Positions 1-8,755 of a stretch of 64,000 bases of DNA are shown piece after piece. The position numbers and the translations under genes were made by a program. Under the pieces are notes generated by a model. It was not told where the DNA came from. It was given only the letters and a program-made list of their open reading frames with translations, and did not search any database. Numbering within the stretch: the stretch's first letter is position 1; each line of letters starts with the position of its first letter. The stretch is from assembly GCA_023957315.1 (NCBI GenBank), contig JAMLHE010000007.1, forward strand, positions 62,001 through 126,000, in the 5' to 3' direction. This stretch comes from Candidatus Kapaibacterium sp. (lineage in GTDB: Bacteria > Bacteroidota > Ignavibacteria > Kapaibacteriales > UBA2268).

Positions 1-200
1 GGAAGCATTCGGAGGTAGAAATCACAATAAGTGATAGGATTATTAATAGCTTGTGTTGAAAAAAAAATACAAAAATATTCTTCATAATCATAATAATAAT
101 TGCTATATTTGAAAATCTGTAACTATAAGACGAAGATTATCGTCTTTAGATGCAATTTAAAAGTTGAAATTGACGATAATAAATATTGCGGAGTATCCGA
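1..200. other. Left-edge non-coding stretch
   Basis: No gene can be supported here. A short open frame from the window edge stops at about position 59 on the plus strand and could be the tail of an upstream gene, but 18 codons are too few to judge. A small hairpin with 7-bp arms lies at 127-146 (AAGACGA / TCGTCTT). The rest is AT-rich leader for the gene that follows. Confidence 0.3.
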
Positions 201-3200
201 GTGTTGATAAAAAGCTGCATCACCATTGCAATTACAAGCATACTGCTACTATTTTACCCGGCACAAAATGCCAAATCAAATTACCTACTTGATTCGAATC
301 TTGCCTTCAATGGCACTGTAAGGGCTATCGTCAATCACAATGGAACCAATTATGTAGGCGGCACTTTCACCAAAATTTCGTTTTTGACAGGAAGTGGTAC
401 TATCGTTGATGGCGATACAGGCGAATTTCTTCCCGGATACCCAAAAATCAACGGCAAAGTTAATATTGCTATTCCGGATGGTCACGGTGGTTGGTATATT
501 GGTGGAGAATTTACAAGAGTTGGTGGCTTCGAGCGAAACAGGCTCGCACAAATTGATGCTTCCGGAAATTTGACTTCGTGGGCGCCGAGCGTTGATATCG
601 GACGTTACCCTTATGTTTATGATATGGTAAAATATGGCAATTTGATTTATGTCAGCGGTTCTTTCCAAGGCATCAACAATGAATTTCGCAGCTATATGGC
701 TTGCATAGATTTGAATGGCTATCTTACTACGTTCAAACCAAAAATTGATGATGAAGTTTTTTCGATTGCTATTGTAAATGATACTATTTATGCCGGTGGT
801 AATTTTCGTTATATAAATGATGTCAAACGAGACTTTTCAGGAGCATTGAGCATCAATGGGACTCTTGCTTCATGGAATCCGGAAGCAAATAATTTCGTTC
901 GTACTATTGAAATTGATGGCGATAAAATTTATCTTGGTGGTGCTTTCACAAGACTCAAAGGCGAAACTGTCAACCGACTTGGTATAGTTAAGACAAACGG
1001 ATTGCTCGAACCATGGTTTCCAAACGTAAATAGTGTTGTCGAATCAATATCCTTAAAAAATTCCAAAATTTACATAGGTGGCAGATTTACCAAAGTTAAT
1101 AATTTGAATCGTTCGTATTTGGCATCTTTCGATATGAGTGGAGTTCTCCAAAATTGGACGCCGGCAGCAGATGGCAATGTGTTATTTGTTGATTATTTGG
1201 GCGATAAACTCTATGCCGCAGGAGCTTTCGGCAAAGTAAATAATCAAGACCGTGCGGGATTTGCTTCAATCAATGATGATGGCTCTCTTTCGGATTGGAA
1301 TCCATCATCTAATGGTACAGGATTAGCAATTTCGAAGATAGGTGACGATATTTTTATTGGTGGCAATTTTACCGGTTTGGGAGGCGTGAATCGAAATTAC
1401 GTTGCTGCAATTGATGCAGACGGCAATTTTACTTCGTGGAATCCTAATCCGAATGCTGACGTTTCGGGAATTTCATATATGAACGGCAATATTTATATTT
1501 CCGGCAATTTTACAAAATTGGGTGCTATAAATCGTAAATATTTAGCCGCAGTAAGATTGGACGGCACGCTCAGTCCATTTTCAATCAATCCGAGCGCTCC
1601 TGTTTACGCAGTAAAAGCTAAAAATGACTTGATATATGTAGGCGGAAATTTTTCAAAAATCAATAATATTGACCGTAAATATGTAGCAATATTAGATACC
1701 AACGGGGCGCTTACTCCTTGGACATGCACTCCAAATGCTTCAGTTTATTGTTTAGACGTCAACGATGGCGATGTGTATATCGGCGGTTTCTTTACAATGG
1801 TCAACGGAAGCCAACGTAATCGTGTAGCAGCGATAGATTCGGATGGCAATTTGATGTCATTCAACCCTGATGCAAATAACGTTGTTCTAAGCATACTATA
1901 TTATAAAGAGAATATTTATCTTGGTGGTTGGTTCAGTAGCGTGATGGGTACCTCGCGAAGCCGGTTAGCTGCTTTCAACGCAGACGGCTCATTATTAGAT
2001 TGGAATCCGTCGCCCGATAATACTGTTTGGACAATTTATGGCTACCACGAACCATTTGATGTGATTTACATCGGTGGCGATTTTACAAAACTTTCCGGGC
2101 AGGATTTCCTCAATCTTGCTGCTGTTGATTTATTCGGAAATATTTTGCCTTGGACGCCAAATCCCGACAGACCCGTTTATGCTCTCGCTGGTAGTCCCGA
2201 TGCAATTTATTCGGGTGGCGATTTCCGTAGTTTTGATAATTCGCTTTCGCCAAATTATGCTTCACTATCATATTATACTCAAATTCCTGAAATTGCTATA
2301 TTAGTATCACCTGTTAATAATGCAGTTAACCAGCCAATTATCAATAATTTTATTTGGGAACCCGCAGTTTACGCATCTCATTATCGTTTGCAAATCGGTA
2401 GCGATGCCAATTTTGTGAATCCATTATTGTTAGATATTGATGTTTTTGCAGTTCAATACACTCTGACGGATTCAATTTTGGACTATTCAACGCAATATTT
2501 TTGGAGAGTAATGTCCAAAAATTCGCAAGAAAATTCAGATTGGTCGGAAGTGCGTTCCTTTGTTACTCAAATTGAACCGCCAGATATTCCGGAGCTAATC
2601 AATCCTGAAGACGAAGCCGAAGATGTTGATTTGGCACCTTTATTTGTGTGGAACGAAGCTCTGACAGCAACGAGTTATTCTATTGAAATTGCGTCGGACT
2701 CTGATTTTACAAATATCATAACCACAATTTCAAATATTAGCGATACCACTTTCCAATTGCCCGGTGGATTTTTAGCCTCACTTACGCAATACTGGTGGAG
2801 AATGAGTGCTTCAAACGAAGGTGGTCCCGGACTTTGGTCGGCACCATTCACGTTTACAACTATGGAATATATCATCCAAGAAATCCAGCTTGGCACAGGT
2901 TGGAACTTGATTTCATTGAATATATTTGCTGCCGAACCTGCTTTGGAAGATATTTTTTCCGATATTGACGAAGATATTGAAATTGTGAAAGACAATGCCG
3001 GAAACATTTATTTCCCTGAATTTGAAATAAATACAATCGGCAATTGGAACTTCAAGGAAGGATATTCGGTTTATACTAAGTCTGCAGCTACTCTCGCCGT
3101 AGTCGGATTGCCCGTCTTTCCCGGAGAAAATCCAATTACTCTAACTGCCGGCTGGAATCAGATTGCTTATTTGCGTAATTCTGCTATGAACATTGAAATC

Positions 3201-3368
3201 GCTTTGGAAGATATTACCGATGACAATAATTTAGTGATTGTCAAAGACAATAGCGGTAATATCTATTATCCCGAGTTTGGTATCAATACTATTGGAGACA
3301 TGACGCCCGGTCAAGGCTACCAATTATTCATTATCCAAGCTGATACTCTCGTTTATCCTGATAATTGA
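201..3368 (+). CDS. Secreted 14-repeat propeller-like protein with tandem C-terminal GWN modules
   Basis: A large exported protein of unknown role, probably at the cell surface. I chose the GTG at 201 because GGAG lies 7 nt upstream; a TTG at 186 is the longer alternative. The N-terminus is a signal peptide ending near AQNA. Residues about 30-685 hold 14 copies of a roughly 47-residue repeat with the core Y-x-G-G-x-F (for example YVGGTFTKI, YIGGRFTKV, YIGGDFTKL). This suits one or two beta-propellers. Two fibronectin-III-like domains follow (about 695-790 and 793-890), each with a W-rich Y-x-(L/I)-x-I-(G/A)-S core. The C-terminus is two tandem copies of a module (about 895-978 and 979-1055) sharing GWN, IVKDN-GNIY-PEF and INTIG. 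No classical T9SS sorting domain is visible, so the export route is uncertain. It stands alone, with a terminator 60 nt downstream. The repeat structure is seen directly; ligand and function are unknown. Confidence 0.8.
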   Translation: MLIKSCITIAITSILLLFYPAQNAKSNYLLDSNLAFNGTVRAIVNHNGTNYVGGTFTKISFLTGSGTIVDGDTGEFLPGYPKINGKVNIAIPDGHGGWYIGGEFTRVGGFERNRLAQIDASGNLTSWAPSVDIGRYPYVYDMVKYGNLIYVSGSFQGINNEFRSYMACIDLNGYLTTFKPKIDDEVFSIAIVNDTIYAGGNFRYINDVKRDFSGALSINGTLASWNPEANNFVRTIEIDGDKIYLGGAFTRLKGETVNRLGIVKTNGLLEPWFPNVNSVVESISLKNSKIYIGGRFTKVNNLNRSYLASFDMSGVLQNWTPAADGNVLFVDYLGDKLYAAGAFGKVNNQDRAGFASINDDGSLSDWNPSSNGTGLAISKIGDDIFIGGNFTGLGGVNRNYVAAIDADGNFTSWNPNPNADVSGISYMNGNIYISGNFTKLGAINRKYLAAVRLDGTLSPFSINPSAPVYAVKAKNDLIYVGGNFSKINNIDRKYVAILDTNGALTPWTCTPNASVYCLDVNDGDVYIGGFFTMVNGSQRNRVAAIDSDGNLMSFNPDANNVVLSILYYKENIYLGGWFSSVMGTSRSRLAAFNADGSLLDWNPSPDNTVWTIYGYHEPFDVIYIGGDFTKLSGQDFLNLAAVDLFGNILPWTPNPDRPVYALAGSPDAIYSGGDFRSFDNSLSPNYASLSYYTQIPEIAILVSPVNNAVNQPIINNFIWEPAVYASHYRLQIGSDANFVNPLLLDIDVFAVQYTLTDSILDYSTQYFWRVMSKNSQENSDWSEVRSFVTQIEPPDIPELINPEDEAEDVDLAPLFVWNEALTATSYSIEIASDSDFTNIITTISNISDTTFQLPGGFLASLTQYWWRMSASNEGGPGLWSAPFTFTTMEYIIQEIQLGTGWNLISLNIFAAEPALEDIFSDIDEDIEIVKDNAGNIYFPEFEINTIGNWNFKEGYSVYTKSAATLAVVGLPVFPGENPITLTAGWNQIAYLRNSAMNIEIALEDITDDNNLVIVKDNSGNIYYPEFGINTIGDMTPGQGYQLFIIQADTLVYPDN

Positions 3369-3427
3369 TTCTCCAAATTGCATTTCAAAGATTTTTGAAT
3401 AATCAAAATCTTATTCAATTTATAATA

Positions 3428-3454
3428 AAACCCGATATCTAATCGGGTTTTTTT
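3428..3454 (+). terminator. Rho-independent terminator after the propeller gene
   Basis: A 9-bp perfect stem (AAACCCGAT / ATCGGGTTT) with a 5-nt loop is followed by a T run. It lies 60 nt after the stop of the upstream gene. Confidence 0.75.
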
Positions 3455-3690
3455 ATTTTCCTCATAATCTAACACATTCAAGCTTAGCGTGATTTTTGCC
3501 AAAAGGACTTTGAAATACTACAAAAAAAACATACCTAAAGATGTGATAAGTATAAGAAATATATAGAATTATGTAAGATGCTTCATGATATATGAGTTAT
3601 CTTTGAAATGCAAATGAGTCCGTTTCACAAGATTCATAAGCAAAACTATCATATAGATAGTAATACAAATTTATTTAAGGGGTATGGATT
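3455..3690. other. Intergenic leader, nothing recognised
   Basis: AT-rich DNA between the terminator and the DUF3494 gene. I see no RNA gene or coding frame. The only clear signal is the purine-rich AAGGGG at about 3676-3681, which serves as the ribosome binding site for the next gene. Confidence 0.4.
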
Positions 3691-6621
3691 ATGACAAAAA
3701 ATTTCAGATTAGCGAGGATATGTACAAATTCATTACGTCTCCTTGGAGCAATTTTGATTTTTGGATTGACTATGAATACGAAAGCAACTTCGATTCCTGC
3801 ATTGGACCTTCGTTCTATGGAAGATTTTGTAATTTTAGCGGGCTCAACAGTTACAGGCATTCCACCGGTTGCTATTAAAGGCAATGTTGGTTTAAGCCCG
3901 GCAGCAGGAAGTTTCATAGTGGGATTTGATGGCTCGAATGTTGATGGGATTTTATATGTTGTTGATGATACCGGTCCTGCGGGTTCGGTAAAGAATGCTA
4001 CATTACTACAAACAGCGAAAAGCGATTTGACAACTGCATACAACGATGCTGCAGGCAGAACTCCTGTACCTACAGGCGACTTCCTCAATCCGGGCGATGG
4101 CAATATGGGTGGCTTAAGCCTCGTTGCCGGACTATACAAATTCACATCGTCAGCAGCTATAACCGGAGCAGACCTAACATTAACGGGAAGTTCGTCCGAT
4201 GTTTGGATTTTTCAGATTGCCACCTCTTTTAATATAGGAAGCGGTATCAAAATTATCCTTGCCGGTGGTGCACAAGCAAAAAATATTTTTTGGCAGGTTG
4301 GTACATCCGCTACTATAGGTACTTATGCAACAATGAAAGGTACAATTTTGGCTGACCAATCAGTTACACTTGGTACCGGTGCATCATTAGATGGCAGAGC
4401 GTTAGCGTTTAGTGCTTCTGTAACTATGGCTTCCGGCGTCACAACAAAGCACCCGGATTTAGAGGAAGAAAATCCTCCTATATTTTCGGTAAATCCTACA
4501 AGTTTGGATTTTGGAAATGTCAGCAACGGTCAAACTAAAATGGATTCTGTAACGGTAACAAACAGAGGTGGCGAAGACCTCATTATTTCAAGCGTTACAA
4601 GCACAAATGTAGTGTTTACAGTAACGCCTACTAATGGTACAATTGCACCGGGTGATTCAATAAAATACTATGTAACATTTGCTCCTTTGTCGAATAGTTT
4701 AAGAACTGCTTATATCATTTTTAATCATAATGATGAAGGTCAAAAGGATTCGGTGAGTGTAAAAGGTAGCAGTTCATCTGCTATATTTAGTGCCCAACCG
4801 AGTACATTATACTTTGGGAAAGTGAATACGGGTTCTCAAAAAGTGGACTCAATAACAGTAACAAATATGGGAACATCGAATCTTATAATAAGTAGTGTGA
4901 CATCTTCCGATGAATCATATACTGTTAGTTCAACATTCGGCGTAATTGCGCCCGGTAAGAACATGAAGTTTGCTGTTACATTCGCACCGACAACTGACGG
5001 ATTGAAAACCGGGTATATTTATTTCACTCACAATGCTACCAATCTGAAAGATTCAGTGAGAGTTGTAGGTACCGGCGGTACAGAGAGCACCAATCCGGTA
5101 TTTTACCTAAACACAACTTATATCAATTTTGGTTCAGTATTGGTGAATTCACAAAAACAGAGGTCGGTTATTATTACAAACACCGGTGATGCTGATTTGC
5201 TAATTTCGAGTATATTCTCAGATAGTGACCAATTTACATTTTCATCGCCAAGCGGTACTATTGAACCTGATTCCTCAATGGAAGTCGAAATCACATTTAG
5301 ACCAACTTCCGAAGGTCTGAAAAGGGGATTCATATTTTTCAATCATAATGCTGCGAATGAATCTGACTCAATTAGGGTCAGTGGTTCAGGTAAATTGAAG
5401 TCTCATCCTGAATTTACTATCAATACAACATTTCTTGATTTTGGAACTGTGTTATTTGGTAAGCAAAAACAATGACTAAGTGTTACGGTAACTAATACAG
5501 GTGATGCAGATTTGATAATCTCAGATTTGTTTTCTGATAGTCATCAATTTTTTATCTCGCCCACAAGCGGAACTATTCCACCAAATGATACACTTACTTT
5601 TTATATAACATTTGCTCCTACAGTTGTTGGAAAAGTGGATGCACTCATCCAATTTACTCACAATGCCGGAATTGACATTATCAATGTTACCGGAATCGGC
5701 GAATATGTTATCTCGATAAGCGATGCTAAAGCACTTCCTGCGGGTACCGAATTTGCAATTGAGGGTATAGTTACACGTACTCTTGGCAAATATACACGGA
5801 TTCAAGATGAAACAGGTGGCATCACAATTTTTCAATCTTCAGGCGACTTCCATTATGATGTTGCAATTAACGAGATTAGAATGCTAGATAGAATTCGTGT
5901 TCAAGGTAAATTATCTGAGATGAACCACTTGACTGTTATACACGGCGACGATTTGACAGGATATGAAATATTATCATCTTCTAATACGATGCCGAATCCT
6001 ATCAAAGTAACATTGCAAGAAATTATGCAAAATGGTGAGATGTACGAAAGTCGCTTGATTACTGTTGTTGACCTGACTATACCTAATGTAGGAGATAATA
6101 TTTTCAGAGCTGCAACACTATACCAGATTACTGACCCATCAGACAATTCTAATGGTGTTACAATCAGCATAGGAAGTAATGAAGATACATATATGGTAGG
6201 ACAGCCATTCCTCGAATCAGCAACCTTTGTAGGCGTTCTTAGTCAATCAAGTATGAATTCGCCTTATAATGGATATCAGCTATTCCCGGTACTCCAAAAC
6301 GATTTGATATTTTCAGAAACAAGCGTTATGGATAACGAGTATTCGCGTAATTTTACATTATCGAATAACTACCCGAATCCATTCACAAATACGACAACAA
6401 TTCAATATAGTTTGGTAAATTCAGATTATGTAAAAATGAATATTACCGATATGCTTGGAAATGTAGTCGCAACTATTGTTGATGGTTTCCAAAATGCGGG
6501 CACACACACAGTAACATTCTCGACAGACGATAAAGCTACTAAACTTGCAAGTGGAGTGTATTACTACACATTATTTTCCGATAAATTCTCAATTGTCCGT
6601 TCATTTGTAATCGTTGATTAA
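3691..6621 (+). pseudogene. DUF3494 ice-binding-like / HYDIN-repeat T9SS-secreted adhesin, interrupted by an in-frame stop
   Basis: One reading frame broken only by a TGA at 5473-5475; both halves share a frame. The half before the stop has a signal peptide, then a DUF3494 domain (about residues 30-250) as in ice-binding proteins and some adhesins, then ASPM-SPD-2-Hydin (choice-of-anchor D) repeats with the core LDFG-V and TNTGDADLLISS. The TGA falls inside the fourth repeat, whose remaining half (SVTVTNTGDADLIIS) continues directly after it. The distal part carries an OB-fold/DUF5689-like domain (about residues 670-860 of the full frame) and a typical type A T9SS sorting domain starting at NYPNPF and ending in FVIVD. 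With the stop, the product would lose its sorting domain and should not be exported by T9SS. Standard TGA stops elsewhere argue against recoding. It is either a recent nonsense mutation or a sequencing error. Domain calls are from motif recognition. Confidence 0.82.
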
Positions 6622-6642
6622 GCAATTTTTTATAAATACTAT

Positions 6643-6681
6643 AACAAACCCTTCCTGACGAAAGTCCCGGAAGGGTTTGTT
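6643..6681 (+). terminator. Hairpin after the DUF3494 gene
   Basis: A 13-bp perfect stem (AACAAACCCTTCC / GGAAGGGTTTGTT) with a 13-nt loop lies 21 nt after the stop. The T tract on the plus strand is weak (GTATTTGGG), so termination may be less efficient, or it may act as an mRNA 3' stabiliser. Confidence 0.6.
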
Positions 6682-6736
6682 GTATTTGGGAAGGTCTGAA
6701 ATAATGTCTCGTCCTAAAATACATTGACAAACATAG

Positions 6737-6756
6737 CCCACGAATTTATTCGTGGG
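6737..6756. repeat. Palindromic repeat unit, copy 1 (CCCACG...CGTGGG)
   Basis: A perfect 9-bp inverted repeat (CCCACGAAT / ATTCGTGGG) with a TT centre, preceded by ACATAG. A second unit with the same flank and outer stem lies 43 nt downstream. The form resembles REP-type elements mobilised by REP-associated tyrosine transposases, but no such transposase gene is in the window. Confidence 0.6.
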
Positions 6757-6779
6757 TAGGGAAATGAACAAAAACATAG

Positions 6780-6799
6780 CCCACGGTTTTAACCGTGGG
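6780..6799. repeat. Palindromic repeat unit, copy 2
   Basis: CCCACGGTT / AACCGTGGG with a TT centre and the same ACATAG flank as copy 1. The inner stem bases differ from copy 1 but are compensated on both arms, so the paired structure is conserved. Confidence 0.6.
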
Positions 6800-6820
6800 A
6801 ATGGGAAAATTGCTCTTCTA

Positions 6821-6851
6821 GATGTGCCACACCTGGCAGGTGTGGCACATC
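6821..6851. repeat. Perfect 14-bp hairpin repeat
   Basis: GATGTGCCACACCT / AGGTGTGGCACATC with a GGC loop. Much GC-richer than its surroundings and not followed by a T run, so it looks like a dispersed intergenic palindrome rather than a terminator. Confidence 0.6.
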
Positions 6852-6956
6852 TGGTATTATGACGAGCCTTTTTTCAATTTGAATTTAGATTATATTCCAT
6901 TTTTTTATATGTTTGCAAAATAAAATATGCAAAATATCGGGATGTGGAGAATGAAA

Positions 6957-7430
6957 ATGAAAATTTCATCAAAGGATATTAGTAAGAAGAATCTATTTTT
7001 GATAGCTTCTTTTACGATTGTACTTCTTCTTAGCTCCTGCAATTTCTTGTACAAATTCACACCCGCATATTGGAAATTGAAGAGTGAATTCAAAAAAGAA
7101 AGAGAATTTGTCCAAAAAATCCTTGACAATCCTGATAAAATGCAGGAAATCATAGAGACAAGCGAGTTCTATGATAAGGGCGGTTTTAATATGACAGGTT
7201 ATACTTATAAGGAGTTTATTGATTATATTAAAAAAAACAAAGATGGTAATGAGGCAGAAATTATATGGTTTGGTAGAACTTCTCTTAGTGATGGAAAAGG
7301 GAAAATCTTATATGAGAACGCGAAAGGAGTTAGCATTTACCAAACCGGGCGCTATAATAGACTTGTCTTTGTATTTTTTGAACTTGAAAATAAAATTATC
7401 TTAGCTGAAATATCAAGTGTAACTAGGTGA
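6957..7430 (+). CDS. Small lipoprotein, function unknown
   Basis: Start chosen at the ATG at 6957 because GGAG lies 7 nt upstream; in-frame ATGs at 6927, 6942 and 6951 are less well placed. The N-terminus is a lipoprotein signal: charged residues, a hydrophobic run and a lipobox ending LLLSSC, so the mature protein would be lipidated on Cys about 18. The remaining 140 residues are charged, with a helical KEREFVQKIL segment, then beta-rich sequence (EIIWFGRTSLSDGKGKILYE). I do not recognise the family. It lies just right of the palindromic repeats, at the start of an accessory patch. Its stop overlaps a possible 33-codon frame beginning at 7427. Confidence 0.6.
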   Translation: MKISSKDISKKNLFLIASFTIVLLLSSCNFLYKFTPAYWKLKSEFKKEREFVQKILDNPDKMQEIIETSEFYDKGGFNMTGYTYKEFIDYIKKNKDGNEAEIIWFGRTSLSDGKGKILYENAKGVSIYQTGRYNRLVFVFFELENKIILAEISSVTR

Positions 7431-7528
7431 AAAAATTATATTTAGTTATATCGCTTTGTTTGATTGCAGTGTCGCAAGATAAGCCTTGTCCAGACGCATA
7501 TAATATTCAATATGAAAAATCGTTGTGA
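7427..7528 (+). CDS. Possible short secreted peptide or truncated gene remnant
   Basis: A 33-codon frame begins with GTG, overlapping the stop of the lipoprotein gene as GTGA. It encodes a plausible signal sequence (KKLYLVISLCLIAVS) and then only about 17 more residues. The 4-nt overlap suggests translational coupling. The abrupt end after the signal sequence suggests a truncated gene. There is no homology evidence. Confidence 0.3.
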   Translation: MKKLYLVISLCLIAVSQDKPCPDAYNIQYEKSL

Positions 7529-7552
7529 ATTTAGATAATTAAAAGGAACGTC

Positions 7553-7777
7553 ATGAATAAGAAACTAACAATTATAATCGAAGAAGACGAAAACGGCTTC
7601 TATGCTTATTGCCCCGACCTCAAAGGCTGTCAGAGCCAAGGTGACACCTACGATGAAGCTTATGAGAATATTAAGGAAGCAATAGATTTGTATTTTGAAA
7701 CGATAAGCTCTGAAGACCTGCCGCCACTGCTGAGTAAAAACATATTTTCAACCTCTTATGAGGTCACAGTTGCCTAA
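7553..7777 (+). CDS. hicB: HicB-family antitoxin
   Basis: A 74-residue antitoxin partner of the HicA mRNA interferase encoded next. It shows the HicB fold signature: an N-terminal strand rich in I/V (KLTIIIEEDENGFYAYCPDL), the G-C-x-S-x-G-D-T turn, and the ENIKEAIDLYFE helix. AAAGGA provides a ribosome binding site just upstream. The protein is short and shows no obvious added C-terminal DNA-binding domain beyond the core. In family terms it should bind HicA and cover its active site. It precedes the toxin gene and overlaps it by 20 nt, the reverse of the classical hicAB order. Typical of accessory DNA. Confidence 0.85.
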   Translation: MNKKLTIIIEEDENGFYAYCPDLKGCQSQGDTYDEAYENIKEAIDLYFETISSEDLPPLLSKNIFSTSYEVTVA

Positions 7778-7979
7778 GCTACCAATTCTTACAGCAAAAG
7801 AGGCTGAAAAGATACTTTTAGCTTTAGGTTTTGCATTGATGAGAACAAAGGGTAGCCATCGAATATATGGAAGAGATAAGGAAAGGTTCGTGATACCTTA
7901 TCATTCCGGCAAGAATTTGCATCCTAAGATTGTAAAATCAGTTGTTGACTTGGTGGATGAAAACAGAAATGTAGATTAG
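7758..7979 (+). CDS. hicA: HicA-family mRNA interferase toxin
   Basis: A 73-residue type II toxin. HicA proteins have a double-stranded-RNA-binding-like fold and cut mRNA using a conserved histidine. Here the diagnostic G-S-H-R-I-Y motif carries that histidine at about residue 33, followed by the IPYHSGKNLHPKIVKSV segment typical of the family. The start overlaps the last 20 nt of the antitoxin gene, consistent with co-translation. All expected core motifs are present, so the toxin appears intact. Confidence 0.87.
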   Translation: MRSQLPKLPILTAKEAEKILLALGFALMRTKGSHRIYGRDKERFVIPYHSGKNLHPKIVKSVVDLVDENRNVD

Positions 7980-8059
7980 GCATCCTTTCAAACTGGAATA
8001 AATGAAAGAGGAATTATTTTTCATAGAGAATTTATTACAAGAACAAGGTTTTTAAGTAA

Positions 8060-8476
8060 ATGAAAATATCTTTTAAAAACGGTAACAATATTGAGATATT
8101 GAAAATCTCCAATCTGAAGAAGGAGTATTATGAATATTTTAAACGTGTTGTTTTTGATTTGTCGATAGAATTTGAGTTCTTTAAAGTTGAAACAACATTA
8201 GATGGAGAAGAGTCTGATTTCCTTAACTTGAAAAAATGTTTAGAGAAACTTTACGACGGAGAATGGAAATCATTTTATTTTGAACCAATAGGAAATTCTT
8301 TTCAGATGCATTTTGAATTACAGGAGAATGGACAAATAAAAGTACATTCTAAATTGTATAATGCAATGTTTACAGGGATGTTAGAATTTGAATATTTAAC
8401 TAACCAAACGTTTCTGCCTGAATTAATAAAGGAGATAGACACAGTGATGAATTCAGGGCAAAGTGCTTCTTATTGA
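8060..8476 (+). CDS. Hypothetical protein, possibly WapI-like immunity family
   Basis: A 138-residue cytosolic protein with no signal peptide or membrane segment. It is rich in aromatic and acidic residues. The pattern (F-x-x-E-T followed by L-x-x-L-Y-D-GEW, then a FEP-IGNSF-M-FEL strand and an L-x-x-EIDTVM end helix) recalls small WapI-type immunity proteins. That resemblance is weak and I would not name it on this basis. AAGG lies about 11 nt upstream. It sits between the toxin-antitoxin pair and a BRO-type gene, consistent with accessory content. Confidence 0.5.
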   Translation: MKISFKNGNNIEILKISNLKKEYYEYFKRVVFDLSIEFEFFKVETTLDGEESDFLNLKKCLEKLYDGEWKSFYFEPIGNSFQMHFELQENGQIKVHSKLYNAMFTGMLEFEYLTNQTFLPELIKEIDTVMNSGQSASY

Positions 8477-8755
8477 TATCGCACATTATAATGGTTAATC
8501 ATAAAATATAAACGACGGTTTCAAGATTATCCAACCACACCCATATCGCCCCACCCACGTCAGCCCCCCACGATAGCACGGCTGGGAGCTTCTCAAGAGG
8601 TGGTTAACGGCTGTTACGTAAACTTTTTTTTGGGAAGGGAAACAGCAGTTACAAATCAATTTGCATTTTTCAAGTCTTAGTTGTAAGTTTGTAGAGATGG
8701 CGTTTAATGAAATAATGATTTGCTAAATTGATTTTATCACAAAATACTGAAGTAG
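8477..8755. other. Intergenic, locally GC-rich; short motif shared with 9620-9650
   Basis: No gene seen. The middle part (about 8530-8620) is GC-richer than its surroundings. It contains CGTCAGC at 8558-8564 and CTCAAGAGG at 8592-8600, both of which recur in the same order after the next gene (9620-9626 and 9639-9647). Confidence 0.4.

Noticed and set aside
5473..5475. TGA read as selenocysteine or reassigned codon
   Set aside because: The flanking HYDIN repeats have no cysteine at this position, there is no visible SECIS-like element, and TGA ends other genes here (for example 3366-3368).
8002..8055. 17-codon frame before the small unknown gene
   Set aside because: Too short and without a ribosome site or recognisable peptide.
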